Shown in pieces: positions 1 to 8,898 of a stretch of DNA of 64,000 nt. Within the stretch, counting starts at the first letter, position 1, and every line of letters starts with the position of its first letter. Source of the DNA: Candidatus Tectimicrobiota bacterium (GTDB lineage: Bacteria; Tectomicrobia; Entotheonellia; Entotheonellales; Entotheonellaceae); assembly GCA_026005175.1 (NCBI GenBank), contig BPKO01000003.1, positions 347,489-411,488 of the forward strand. The letters run 5' to 3'. Both the position numbers and the translations under genes were made by a program. The notes beneath the pieces were generated by a model that was not told the origin of the DNA, did no database searches, and saw only the letters and a list, made by a program, of their open reading frames with translations.

Positions 1-1686
1 GGATGCGGTGCCCGGCTTTGAAGAGGTTGCTGGTGGGCTGGGGCTCGATGGTCAGGGCATAGATCTCGCCGGGGGTGAGCAGCTCGGCGGCGGTAAAGCC
101 GTTGCGGTAGCGGGCCCGCAGGATGCCGTCGGTGAGGTTAAGGGCAAACCCCTCCGGGTCGTCGGCGCTGGGCGGGTAGACGTCGAGGAGCTTGGCGGTA
201 AAGTCGGTATCCACGGCCGAGGAGGAAATCCACAGGCGCACGGTAATGGGGCCGGTGACTTCCACGTCGGCTTCCAGGGGGGGCGTCTGGAAGACCAGCA
301 CGTCGGGGCGCGCCGCCAGCGGCAGGGTGTCGCGGCACACCCACAGCTCGGGGCGGCCGCGCTGGTCGAAGCCTCCGCCCTGGATGAGCTGCGGCAGCAC
401 CGTCTGCACGCCGCCGCCGATGGTGGGTACCGGATCGGCAGGGTTGAAGGTGTAGCGGCTGGGCGGGGCCCCGCGCGGCGGCGCCTCCTGCCGCAGGCTG
501 CCGTCGGGGTGCAAGTAGAGCGGGGTCCACTGCGTGCGCGCCAGGGGCCACTCGTGCTCGGAGCGCCAGGTGCCGCCGTGCTCCAGGCGTCCCTCAAGGT
601 TGCGGCGGCCGCTGCCGCCGCCCATCACGAAGATCTTCACCGGGGGCTCGTCCAGGATGCCGGTGGGCAGGCCCTTGAGCCAGTAGTCAAACCACCGCAA
701 GCGCAAGTCGTTGAGGTTGTCCAGCATCGCCTCTGGCCCGAAGTCCACCTCCCCGCACCAGGTGCGGGCAAAGTCGTCGTAACCGTGGGTCCACGGGCCG
801 ATGAGCAGCCGCGTCGGACTGCGGTGGCGCTTGACGAACTCCTGGTACTTCATCGTCGAGGCCCACACGTGGTGTCCGTACCAGGAGGTCTGAACGTAGA
901 CGGGGATATCGGGGTAAGCGTCGAGGTGCTCGGCCAGGTTGCAGCCCGGATGCTGCCAGAAGGCGGTGTAGTCGCTGGTGGTGAGCATGTCGAAAAACCA
1001 GCGCTCGTAGCTCGGCGCCAGCGCCAGCGGGGAGTGACCCGGACGCAGGGGCTGGCGCCAGAGCCAGTGGGGCAGCGCCTGCAGGGCGCGGTCGAACGCC
1101 TCGCGGCGCCGGGCATCGGCGGCCAGCTCTTTGCCCTGCCGCGCCATGCGCAGCACATAGGGGAGCAGCACGCCCAGTTCGCAGGCGCCGCCGTAGCGGA
1201 TGGTGCGGTGAAAGTAGCTGTAGCCGCCATCAAGCAAAAACTGCGTCTTGAGGGCCGGTGGCCGCAGTACGGCCAGGGGCCCTGCTGGGTGGCCGTGGTG
1301 TACGACAGCCCCATGGTGCCCACCTGGCCGTCACTCCAGGGCTGTGCCGCGATCCACTGCACGGTGTCATAGCCGTCGGGCGCCTCGACCGCCGCCAGAA
1401 AATACCACTCGCCTTCGGAGGCAAAGCGGCCGCGCACGTCCTGAAGCACCACCACGTAGCCGCGGCGGGCGAAGTACTTGGCCGTCTGCACCAGGAAAGG
1501 ACGCCGCTTGTCGTAAGGGGTGCGCTCGAGCAGGGCAGGGAAGCGCCCGGGGGCGCGGCCGCCATTGGCCACCGGGTAGTAGACGTCGGTGGCCAGGCGC
1601 ACGCCGTCGCGCATGGGGACCATGAGGTCGTGGTCGCTGCCGACCTCGTACTGAATGGCCGATCCGCGATAGGGAGCAGTGGCCAT
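1..1686 (-). CDS. CocE/NonD family hydrolase (peptidase S15-like), frameshifted, cut by window edge
   Basis: Alpha/beta-hydrolase of the CocE/X-Pro dipeptidyl-peptidase (S15) family; substrate unknown. The N-terminal part has the family pattern MRDGVRLATDVYYP and the nucleophile motif GLSYTTATQQ. After a frame change near 1278, next to a run of C, the reading continues to LLIGPWTHG, which carries the catalytic histidine, and into the beta-sandwich C-terminal domain. It is still open at position 1, so the C-terminus lies outside. ATG at 1686 is chosen because AGGAGAG sits 5 nt upstream; an ATG at 1710 has no such site. The frameshift could be an assembly error or real. Confidence 0.85.
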
Positions 1687-1759
1687 GAGGGCTCTCCTTT
1701 TACACCGCACCGGTTAACAAACCGCACCCCCGCGGGGGGGCACGTGGTACAATACAGGC

Positions 1760-2782
1760 ATGCGCACGCAAGAGCTCATCGTCATCCTGCTGGGGATCCT
1801 CGTCGTCATTGCCCTGGGCGGCGTGCTGTACTTGGCGCGCAGCATCATCCTGCCCTTTGTCGTTGCCCTTTTTCTCGCTTACCTTCTTGATCCCATCGTG
1901 CGGCTGCTCACCCGCCTGCGGGTGCCGCGGCCGATTGCCGTGTGCGCGGCCTTGCTGACGACGTTTGTCTTTCTGGCCCTGATGGGCACCCTGATTTACG
2001 CCAGCGCCCAGTCCTTTGCCAAGGAATACCCCAAGTACGAGCCCAAGCTGCGGCTGCTCATCGCCACGGTGGTCACGCGCCTCGAGCTGGCGCCGCCCGA
2101 CTGGCAAATGGCCGATCTGGGGAAAAAGCTGGCCAGTGCCACGGTGGCCAAAGCCCTGCTGGCCAGCCTGGGCTCTTTCGTCGCTTTTCTGGGCAACCTG
2201 CTGCTCATTTTTCTCTTCATGGTCTTCATTTTGCTGGGGCAGCACCGCCTGCCGGCGCGCATCCAGCGCGCCTTTGGCCCCGAGCAGGCGCAGCGCATCC
2301 TGCGCGTGCTCGAGGACATCACGCGGCAGGTGCAGGCTTATCTGGGCACCAAAGCGCTCATCAGCCTGGTCACCGGCGTGCTGGTCAACCTGGTGCTGAC
2401 GCTGCTGGGCGTCGATTTTGCCATTTTGTGGGGGGCGCTGGCCTTTACCCTCAACTTTATTCCCCACATCGGCTCTCCCATTGCCGCGCTGCCGCCGGTG
2501 CTGCTCGCCATTTTGCAGTTTGACACCCTGGTGCCGGCCGCCTGGGCCGCGGTGTCTATTGCGGCGATCAACGTCGTCCTTGGCGGCCTCATCGAGCCGC
2601 GCCTCATGGGCTGGCACCTCAACCTGAGCCCGTTGCTGGTGATTCTCTCCTTGCTCTTCTGGGGCTGGCTGTGGGGCATTCCGGGCATGGTGCTGGCGGT
2701 GCCGATCATGGCCACCCTCAAGATCATCTGCGAGAACCTCAAGCCGCTGCGCGCCGTGAGCCTGCTGATGAGCGGCGACTGA
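1760..2782 (+). CDS. AI-2E family transporter (PerM/YdiK/TqsA type)
   Basis: Polytopic inner-membrane protein of the UPF0118/AI-2E exporter family, 340 aa, the usual length. Two hydrophobic segments lie in the first 45 residues and another near 55-80. A hydrophilic stretch follows, then a C-terminal block of closely spaced helices. Family motifs are visible: NFIPHIGSPI, GGLIEPRLMG and FWGWLWGIPGMVLAVPI. Members export autoinducer-2 or other small molecules, or act in Na+/H+ exchange; the cargo cannot be read from the sequence. It is monocistronic, divergent from the CocE-type gene and convergent with the amidohydrolase (6 nt between stops). Confidence 0.9.
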   Translation: MRTQELIVILLGILVVIALGGVLYLARSIILPFVVALFLAYLLDPIVRLLTRLRVPRPIAVCAALLTTFVFLALMGTLIYASAQSFAKEYPKYEPKLRLLIATVVTRLELAPPDWQMADLGKKLASATVAKALLASLGSFVAFLGNLLLIFLFMVFILLGQHRLPARIQRAFGPEQAQRILRVLEDITRQVQAYLGTKALISLVTGVLVNLVLTLLGVDFAILWGALAFTLNFIPHIGSPIAALPPVLLAILQFDTLVPAAWAAVSIAAINVVLGGLIEPRLMGWHLNLSPLLVILSLLFWGWLWGIPGMVLAVPIMATLKIICENLKPLRAVSLLMSGD

Positions 2783-2788
2783 GGCGGG

Positions 2789-4030
2789 CTAGCCGCCGAG
2801 GGTATTTTTGTACAGGCGGCCCTCTTGCATGATGAGCAGGAGGCTCTCCCGGTAAGCCTGGAGTACCCGGATGTCCTCAAGGGGGTTGCCACGCACCACC
2901 AGGAGGTCGGCCAGCTTGCCCGCTTCGACGGTGCCCAGCTCGTGGTCGAGCCCCAGCAGCTCGGCGTTGGTCCGGGTGGTGGCCACCAGGGCGCCCATGG
3001 GGGTGAGCACCTCGGCCTTGAGCTCCAGCTCCACCGCCCGCTGTGACTGCATGGGGCCGAGGAGGTCCGAGCCCGAGGCGATGCGCACCCCGGCGGCTGC
3101 CGCCAGGCGCACCGCCTCTTGGCCGGTGGCCAGCGCCTCGCGGATTTTGCGCAGGTTGGCCTCGGGCACCCCGTAGTCCTTGCCGTGGCGGGCCAGCAGC
3201 TCGTAGGTGGCCAGGGTGGGCACCAGGAAGGCGCCCGCCTGCCGCATGGCCTGGGCGGTTGCGGCGTCGAGGAAGTTGCCGTGCTCGATGGAGCGCACCC
3301 CGGCGGCCAGGCAGTTGGCGATGCTGGCCGGGGTGTAAGCGTGTGCCATGACGTAGGTGCCGGCGGCGCGGGCCTCGGCCACCGCCGCTTGCAGCTCCTC
3401 AACGCCAAACTGGGTGTGGTGCAGCTCGTCGGTGGGGGACATGGCGCCGCCGCTGGCCATCACCTTGAGCTGGTTGGCCCCCTGGCGCAGCTGTTCGCGC
3501 GCCGCCCGGCGCACTTCGTCCACGCCATCGCACACCACCCCGAAGCTGCAGCTGTCGACTTGGAGCGGGCCGCGTTCGGTGCGGCAGCGCATGTCGCCGT
3601 GGCCGCCGGTCTGCGACAGCGCCCGGCCGCTGATGAGCAGGCGCGGGGCAGCAATCAGCCCCTGCACCTGGGCCTGCTGCAGGCCCCAGTCGGCGCCGCC
3701 GGCATCGCGTACGGTGGTAAAGCCCTGGGCCAGGGTCTCGGCCAGCACCTGCACCGCTTTGACCGTCACCAGGCTGGCCGGGTAACGCCGGTGCTGTTCC
3801 ATGAGGTTGGCGTCGACGGCGCAGACGTGGACGTGGGCGTCGATGAGGCCCGGCAGCAGCGCATGGCCCCGCACGTCGAGCACCTGCGCCGTGGCCGGCA
3901 AGACCCCTGGAGCGCCGGCGCCCACTTCTTTGATGCGCCGGCCTTCGACAACCACCGTGGCATCGGGCAGCGGCTCGCGCCCCGTGCCGTCGATGAGCAA
4001 CGCGTGACGCAACACGATAAGCGAGGGCAT
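2789..4030 (-). CDS. Amidohydrolase family protein (imidazolonepropionase/prolidase-like)
   Basis: Metal-dependent hydrolase of the amidohydrolase superfamily, 413 aa. Metal ligands are visible in order: DAHVHV near residue 65, a candidate bridging lysine in KVMASGGAMSP, histidines in AHAYTPAS and IEHGNFLD, and the late aspartate in ASGSDLLG. The N- and C-terminal strands form the usual small beta domain. Close relatives are usually annotated only as amidohydrolase, and some hydrolyse dipeptides or organophosphates, so the substrate is not assigned. It has no operon partner; the next gene upstream diverges. Confidence 0.88.
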   Translation of the reverse strand: MPSLIVLRHALLIDGTGREPLPDATVVVEGRRIKEVGAGAPGVLPATAQVLDVRGHALLPGLIDAHVHVCAVDANLMEQHRRYPASLVTVKAVQVLAETLAQGFTTVRDAGGADWGLQQAQVQGLIAAPRLLISGRALSQTGGHGDMRCRTERGPLQVDSCSFGVVCDGVDEVRRAAREQLRQGANQLKVMASGGAMSPTDELHHTQFGVEELQAAVAEARAAGTYVMAHAYTPASIANCLAAGVRSIEHGNFLDAATAQAMRQAGAFLVPTLATYELLARHGKDYGVPEANLRKIREALATGQEAVRLAAAAGVRIASGSDLLGPMQSQRAVELELKAEVLTPMGALVATTRTNAELLGLDHELGTVEAGKLADLLVVRGNPLEDIRVLQAYRESLLLIMQEGRLYKNTLGG

Positions 4031-4153
4031 CGGGACCTCCTGCGTGGCTGCAACTTAAGGAAAGTCACAGGGCTGCCGATAAGGAATGCACACAGACGGG
4101 AGACCCGCGTTCATGTTCGCACGTGCCGCCTGCCATGGTCAAGGACTTCGCCG

Positions 4154-5053
4154 ATGAGCTTACTGGCCCATGCCCAAGACCTGACCGCGCACGAGCTGCG
4201 AACCCAGATTCGCCTCGCCGTGCAGCGCTGTGAAACCCTGCCCACCCTGCCCGGCGTTGCCGAGCGGCTGCTCGCCCTGGTTCGCGACATCAACTCCGCC
4301 GTCAGCGAGCTGGAAGCCGTCCTAAAGCGGGATCTCACTTGCGCGGCGCGTGTCCTGCAGCTGGCCAACTCTGCTTACTACAGCCACAACAAAGCGGTCA
4401 CCTCGCTGCGCCGCGCGGCCCTGCTCATTGGCTTCAACGCCATCGAAGCCATTGCCAGCGAGCTCCCCGTGTTTGCCTGCTTTCGCACTCCCGATCCCGA
4501 AGCCATGGCGCGCGTGCTTGGCATCTGGCGCCACGGCATCGCCGTAGCCACAGTGGCAGAGTACCTGGCACACCACACGCGGCAGGCTGTCGAGACCGAC
4601 CTCGCCTTCTGCGCCGGCCTCCTGCACAACATCGGCCAGGTGGTCCTCCTGCACCTCTTTCCTGACGCCTATCACCCGCTGCTGGCCCGCCTGCAGCAGG
4701 AACCGGAGACCGACCTGCCGCGGCTGGAACTCGAGACGCTGCACGTGACGCACACCGAGGTGGGCTTCTGGCTTGGGGAAGCCTGGCATTTCCCTCCCCC
4801 CCTGCTCGATGTGATCTCCCAGCACCACTTTGCGCGCCTCACCGAGCCGCTGCTGGCCGTGGTGGCCCTTGCCGACAGCCTGGTCAAGCGCCACGGGGTG
4901 GGCTTGCCCGGCAAGACGCCGCTTCGCACCGACGTCGAGGCCCTGCGGCGCCTGCTCGGGCTTTCGCCCAAGCACTTAGAGACCTGTGATGCGATTCTGA
5001 CCCAAGTCAGCGAGCAGCTGCACGCCCTCCTCCCGGCCGCCGCGGGCGGCTGA
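4154..5053 (+). CDS. HDOD domain-containing protein
   Basis: Stand-alone HDOD protein of 299 aa. The domain starts with LPTLPGVAERLLALV and LTCAARVLQLANSAYYS, followed by the degenerate HD-like helices (AFCAGLLHNIGQVVLL). HDOD proteins lack the phosphohydrolase HD pair and act as scaffolds in signalling, often with c-di-GMP enzymes; no GGDEF or EAL domain is attached here. The frame is open far upstream, but the conserved domain begins soon after ATG 4154, so the extension is not real. Confidence 0.85.
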   Translation: MSLLAHAQDLTAHELRTQIRLAVQRCETLPTLPGVAERLLALVRDINSAVSELEAVLKRDLTCAARVLQLANSAYYSHNKAVTSLRRAALLIGFNAIEAIASELPVFACFRTPDPEAMARVLGIWRHGIAVATVAEYLAHHTRQAVETDLAFCAGLLHNIGQVVLLHLFPDAYHPLLARLQQEPETDLPRLELETLHVTHTEVGFWLGEAWHFPPPLLDVISQHHFARLTEPLLAVVALADSLVKRHGVGLPGKTPLRTDVEALRRLLGLSPKHLETCDAILTQVSEQLHALLPAAAGG

Positions 5054-5066
5054 GTCGCAAATCGCC

Positions 5067-5095
5067 TCGACATCGGGCCGCAAATGCCGTATGAT
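5067..5095 (+). promoter_or_regulatory. Sigma70-like promoter of the HemL-like gene
   Basis: TCGACA (5067-5072) and TATGAT (5090-5095) are separated by 17 nt; each matches five of six consensus bases. The -10 box ends 43 nt before the ATG at 5139, and GGGAGG precedes that ATG. Confidence 0.55.
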
Positions 5096-5138
5096 GGCGG
5101 TACCGGACGCACTCGCCCTGTGACGGGAGGACGGCAGG

Positions 5139-6506
5139 ATGGCCCGAGAAACCCGCTCGATTGCCGAGGAGTATGCAGCGCGCTTTGCCCAGTCGCGCCA
5201 GCTCTTTGCCGAGGCGCAAGCCCTTTTGCCCGGCGGCATCACCCACATGGCCCGCGCCTTTGACCCCTTTCCCCTCTACATCGACCGCTGTGTGGGCGCC
5301 TACAAATGGGATGTAGACGGCAACCAATACATCGACTACTGGATGGGGCACGGTGCCATGCTGCTGGGCCACGCCCATCCGGAAATCGTGGCGGCGATTC
5401 AGGCCCAAGCCAGCCGCGGCACCCATGCCGGCGGCAACACGCGCCTGGAAATGGAGTGGGCCCGCCTGCTCACCGACTTGGTGCCCTGCGCCGAACAGGT
5501 GAAGTTTACCAGCTCCGGCACCGAAGCCACGCTGCTGGCGCTGCGCGCCGCCCGCGTCTACACCGGCAAGCGCAAAATCATCAAGTTCGCCGGCCACTTC
5601 CACGGCTGGCACGACTACGTGGCTTGCGGCGTGCTGCCGCCTTACGACGTGCCCATGTCGCCCGGCATTCCGGAGGCGGTGCAGCAAACAGTGCTCGTGC
5701 TTCCCTTTAACGACAAGGAAGCCCTCACGCAGGCGCTGGAGAGCTCGGACGACATCGCCGCGGTGATCGTCGAGCCCGGCGGCGCTTACAACGACACCGT
5801 GCCGGCCGATCCCACCTTTCTCACCCACCTGCGCCAGGAAACGGCTCGCCGCGGCGTGGTCTTGATTTTCGACGAGGTGGTCACCGGCTTTCGCTACGCC
5901 GTGGGCGGTGCCCAGGAGTACTTCAACGTCATTCCCGACCTCACCACCCTGGCCAAAATCATGGCCGGCGGCCTCAACGGTGGGGCCGTGGTGGGGCGGC
6001 GCGACATCATGGAGGTGTTTGCCCCTGGCGCTGACCCCGTGCAGGCGCGCTACCACCGCATCCCGCACCCGGGCACCTTCAACGCCAATCCCCTCTCGGC
6101 CGCTGCCGGCATCGCCGCACTGCGCCTCATTGCCACCGGCGAGCCGACGAAGCGGGCTCAGGAAATGGCCGACTTGCTGCGGCAGGGAATCAACGAAGTG
6201 CTTGCCCGCCGCGGCATTCCCGGCTGTGCCTATGGCCGCGCCTCGATCTTCAAGACGTTTATCGGCGCCGAGCCGCCGCGCCTGACGCGCTTTGACTTTC
6301 GCAACGCCCGCGAGGAAGCCGACGTCTTGCTGCAGGGAACGCCGCTTGCCCCGGTATTGCGCAAAGGGCTGCTGCTCAACGGTGTCGACCTCATGCGCGT
6401 GGCGGGCTTCGTGTCGGCAGCCCATACGCCGGAGATCATCGAGGCCACGGTGCAGGCCTTCGACCGCACCCTGGCCCGCATGCAGCAGGAAGGACTGGTG
6501 CCCTGA
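5139..6506 (+). CDS. Class III aminotransferase, glutamate-1-semialdehyde aminomutase-like
   Basis: PLP-dependent enzyme, 455 aa. Visible are the HemL-type N-terminus (LPGGITHMARAFDPFPLYI), the phosphate-binding SSGTEATLLALR, FDEVVTGFR near residue 250, and the PLP lysine in LAKIMAGGLNGG near residue 273. True HemL carries a GKIIGGGLPVGA-type sequence around this lysine, and no haem gene is adjacent. It may therefore be a HemL-like omega-aminotransferase acting on another amine rather than the tetrapyrrole enzyme. Confidence 0.82.
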   Translation: MARETRSIAEEYAARFAQSRQLFAEAQALLPGGITHMARAFDPFPLYIDRCVGAYKWDVDGNQYIDYWMGHGAMLLGHAHPEIVAAIQAQASRGTHAGGNTRLEMEWARLLTDLVPCAEQVKFTSSGTEATLLALRAARVYTGKRKIIKFAGHFHGWHDYVACGVLPPYDVPMSPGIPEAVQQTVLVLPFNDKEALTQALESSDDIAAVIVEPGGAYNDTVPADPTFLTHLRQETARRGVVLIFDEVVTGFRYAVGGAQEYFNVIPDLTTLAKIMAGGLNGGAVVGRRDIMEVFAPGADPVQARYHRIPHPGTFNANPLSAAAGIAALRLIATGEPTKRAQEMADLLRQGINEVLARRGIPGCAYGRASIFKTFIGAEPPRLTRFDFRNAREEADVLLQGTPLAPVLRKGLLLNGVDLMRVAGFVSAAHTPEIIEATVQAFDRTLARMQQEGLVP

Positions 6507-6524
6507 TGCGTTCGCGCAAACGGC

Positions 6525-6556
6525 TTGCGTCCCCCACGGTTTCCCACTACTATAAT
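6525..6556 (+). promoter_or_regulatory. Probable promoter of khpA
   Basis: A perfect TATAAT (6551-6556) follows a poorer TTGCGT (6525-6530) with a long 20-nt spacer. The box is about 100 nt upstream of the KH-protein start, leaving room for a structured leader. Confidence 0.4.
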
Positions 6557-6654
6557 GTCGCCGTAGTGCCCCGAGCACTGCAGGTCACCGAGAGCGGGCG
6601 GACGCGAGCACCCTCACCGCTGTGTGCGGGGACACCGTTGCCGAGGGAACGCCC

Positions 6655-6885
6655 ATGCAGGAACTGATCGAACAAATCGCCAAGGCCATCGTCGAAAAAC
6701 CCGAAGAAGTGCGCGTGCGGCGGATTGAGGGGGAACACACGGTGATCATCGAGCTCCGCGTGGCCAAGGAGGACTTGGGCAAGATCATCGGCAAAAAAGG
6801 CAAAACCATCACCGCCATGCGCACCATCCTCAATGCCACCCGCGCCCAGAAGGACAAACGCCAGGTTCTCGAAGTCGTCGAGTAA
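6655..6885 (+). CDS. khpA: KH domain RNA-binding protein KhpA
   Basis: 76-aa single KH-domain protein (KhpA/YlqC, formerly UPF0109). The GxxG loop is in LGKIIGKKGKTI near residues 43-54, followed by helix TAMRTILNAT, which defines the type II KH fold. KhpA binds RNA, usually with KhpB, and affects cell-envelope growth in Gram-positive species. It is commonly found near rpsP and rimM, which are absent here. ATG 6655 fits the family N-terminus (MQELIEQIAKAIV); an in-frame upstream ATG would add an unconserved tail. Confidence 0.9.
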   Translation: MQELIEQIAKAIVEKPEEVRVRRIEGEHTVIIELRVAKEDLGKIIGKKGKTITAMRTILNATRAQKDKRQVLEVVE

Positions 6886-6956
6886 ACGCGCGCTTGCTTG
6901 CCCCCCGTGCCATGCCGCGACGGACCAGTGCCGGCGTGCCGGCCAGAGGTGAGGGT

Positions 6957-8898
6957 GTGGCAAAACTGCTCCTCTTCCTGGTCTTGCTGGCCTTAAGCAG
7001 CTGCCAGCCGCCTGCTCCCCGGCCACCGGCTGCCCCGACGCCCCCGCCCCCCCTCCGGCAGCCGAGCAGCGCGCTTTTGCCCAGGCCCAGGCGCTACGGG
7101 CTGCCGGGCAAGCCCGGCAGGCCCTTGCGGCTTTTCGGGCCTTCGTCGCCCAGTACCCGCAGTCGGCGCTTGCCGACGAGGCCCTGCTGGCCGAGGCCGA
7201 GCTGGCCGTGCAGCTCGGCGAAGGAGGAGACAGCACGGCAGGCATACCAGACCCTCATCGCCCGCTTCCCGGACTCCGAACACCTGCCCGCGGCGTACCT
7301 TGGCCTGGCGGTGGTGTTTTACCGCCTGGGTGACGACGGGCAGAGCCAGGCGCTGCTGCAGCGCTATCTCTCTCTGCCCGGCGTCCCCAGCGCCAGCGCC
7401 CACTACTACCTGGGCCTCATCGCCGCCCGGCAAAAGCGGCGGCTTGACGCGGTCGTTGCCTTGCAGCAGGCCCTGGCGCTGGGCCTAGAGCCCGAGCTGG
7501 CCAGCGCGGCGCAGCAGCGCGTGCAGCGCCTGGTGGAACAGGAAATGACGCCTGCCGAGCTCGAGCAGGTGGCCGCGCGCTATCCGGAGAGCGCTCCGGG
7601 GGACCTCGCCCTCCTTGCCCTGGCCCGCCGGCACCGCGACGCCGGAAACCTCACCGACGAGATGGCCGCCCTCAAGCGCTTTACCACGGCTTTCCCCGCG
7701 CATCCCGAAGTGCCGGCGGCCCAGGCACGCCTGCGCGAGCTGACCGCCTGGCTGACCACCGACGCCTCGCGCCTCGGCGTGCTGCTGCCGCTGTCGGGGC
7801 CGGCGCGCCTGGCCGGCGAGCGCGCGCTGCGCGGCATCGAGCTCGCCCTGGCCCAGCTGCAGGCGCACGACCCCGCCTTCTCCCTTTCTCTGGTGGTGCG
7901 CGACTCGCAAGGCGACAGCGCCACGGCCGGCCAGGCCCTGCGGGCGCTGGTCGAGGAAGCGCACGTCATTGCCGTCATCGGTCCCCTGCTCAGCCAAGTC
8001 GCCACCGCCCTGGCGCCGCTGGCCGAAGAGCTGGGCGTGCCGCTCATTTCCCCCTACGCCCGCAGCAGCCAGTTCCCTCTCCTGAGCGCCTACGCCTTTC
8101 GCAACAGCCTCACCGACGCCGCCCTCGCCCGCTTTGTGGCCGAGTATGCGTTTTACACCCTGCAGCTGCGGCGCTTTGCCGTGCTCTACCCGCAAAATGC
8201 CTACGGCAGTGCCCTTAAAGACGCCTTCATCGAGCACGCGGTGCGCCTGGGCGGCACGGTGGTGGCCGCGACGTCGTATCCGCCGGACGCCACCGACTTC
8301 AGCCCGCAGATCAAGTACCTGGGCGGCATTGACGACGACGCCTTGCGCGACCTCGTGGCTCCCCCGGCGGCGCCTGCCTCTCCCCCTCCCCCCCTCCCCC
8401 GCTCTGGCCAACCCGTATGACGCGCTGTTTATCCCCGACTACTACGACAAAGCGGGGCTGATTGCGGCGCAGCTGGCCTTTTACAACCTCGCTACCGTGC
8501 GCCTCCTGGGTGCCGACGGCTGGAACGACCCTGGCCTGGTGCAGGTGGGGGAAGCGTTTGTGGAAGGGGCCATCTTCGTGGATGGCTTCTTTGCCGCCTC
8601 TCCTTCCCCCCTGGTGCGGGACTTCGTGGCCGCCTTCCAGGCACGCTACCACGAGCCGCCCGACTTGCTGGCGGCGCAGGCCTACGACACCCTTCGCCTC
8701 TGCGTGCAGGCCCTCAAGAGCGGCGCCCGCAGCCGCGCGCAGCTGCGCGACGCCCTGCTGCAGATCCGCGACTTTCCCGGCGTCTCCGGGCACACCACCA
8801 TCGACCCGCAGGGCGACGCCATCAAGGAGCTCTACGTGCTGACCGTGCAGCAGGGCACCCTCGTGCAGCTCAGCCCACCGGTGCTGGCCACGGACTAG
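6957..8898 (+). CDS. LppC/LpoA-like lipoprotein: TPR plus periplasmic-binding domain, frameshifted
   Basis: A GTG start at 6957, preceded by GAGGTGAGG, gives a short lipoprotein signal with lipobox LALSSC. Tetratricopeptide-like repeats follow (AYLGLAVVFYRLGDDGQ and similar), then a type I periplasmic-binding fold from LGVLLPLSGPARLAGERAL onward. This order matches LpoA, the outer-membrane activator of PBP1A in Enterobacteria, and penicillin-binding protein activator annotations. The frame changes near 7045 and returns near 7220, and shifts again near 8400 in a C-rich stretch (APASPPPPLP to ANPYDALFIPDYYDKAG). All three look like indels in G/C runs. Its TAG overlaps the stop of the convergent PBP1A gene by 3 nt. 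Confidence 0.78.

Noticed and set aside
3119..4153. Upstream in-frame extension of the HDOD gene
   Set aside because: It runs antisense over the amidohydrolase and shows no conserved domain; the HDOD domain starts soon after ATG 4154.
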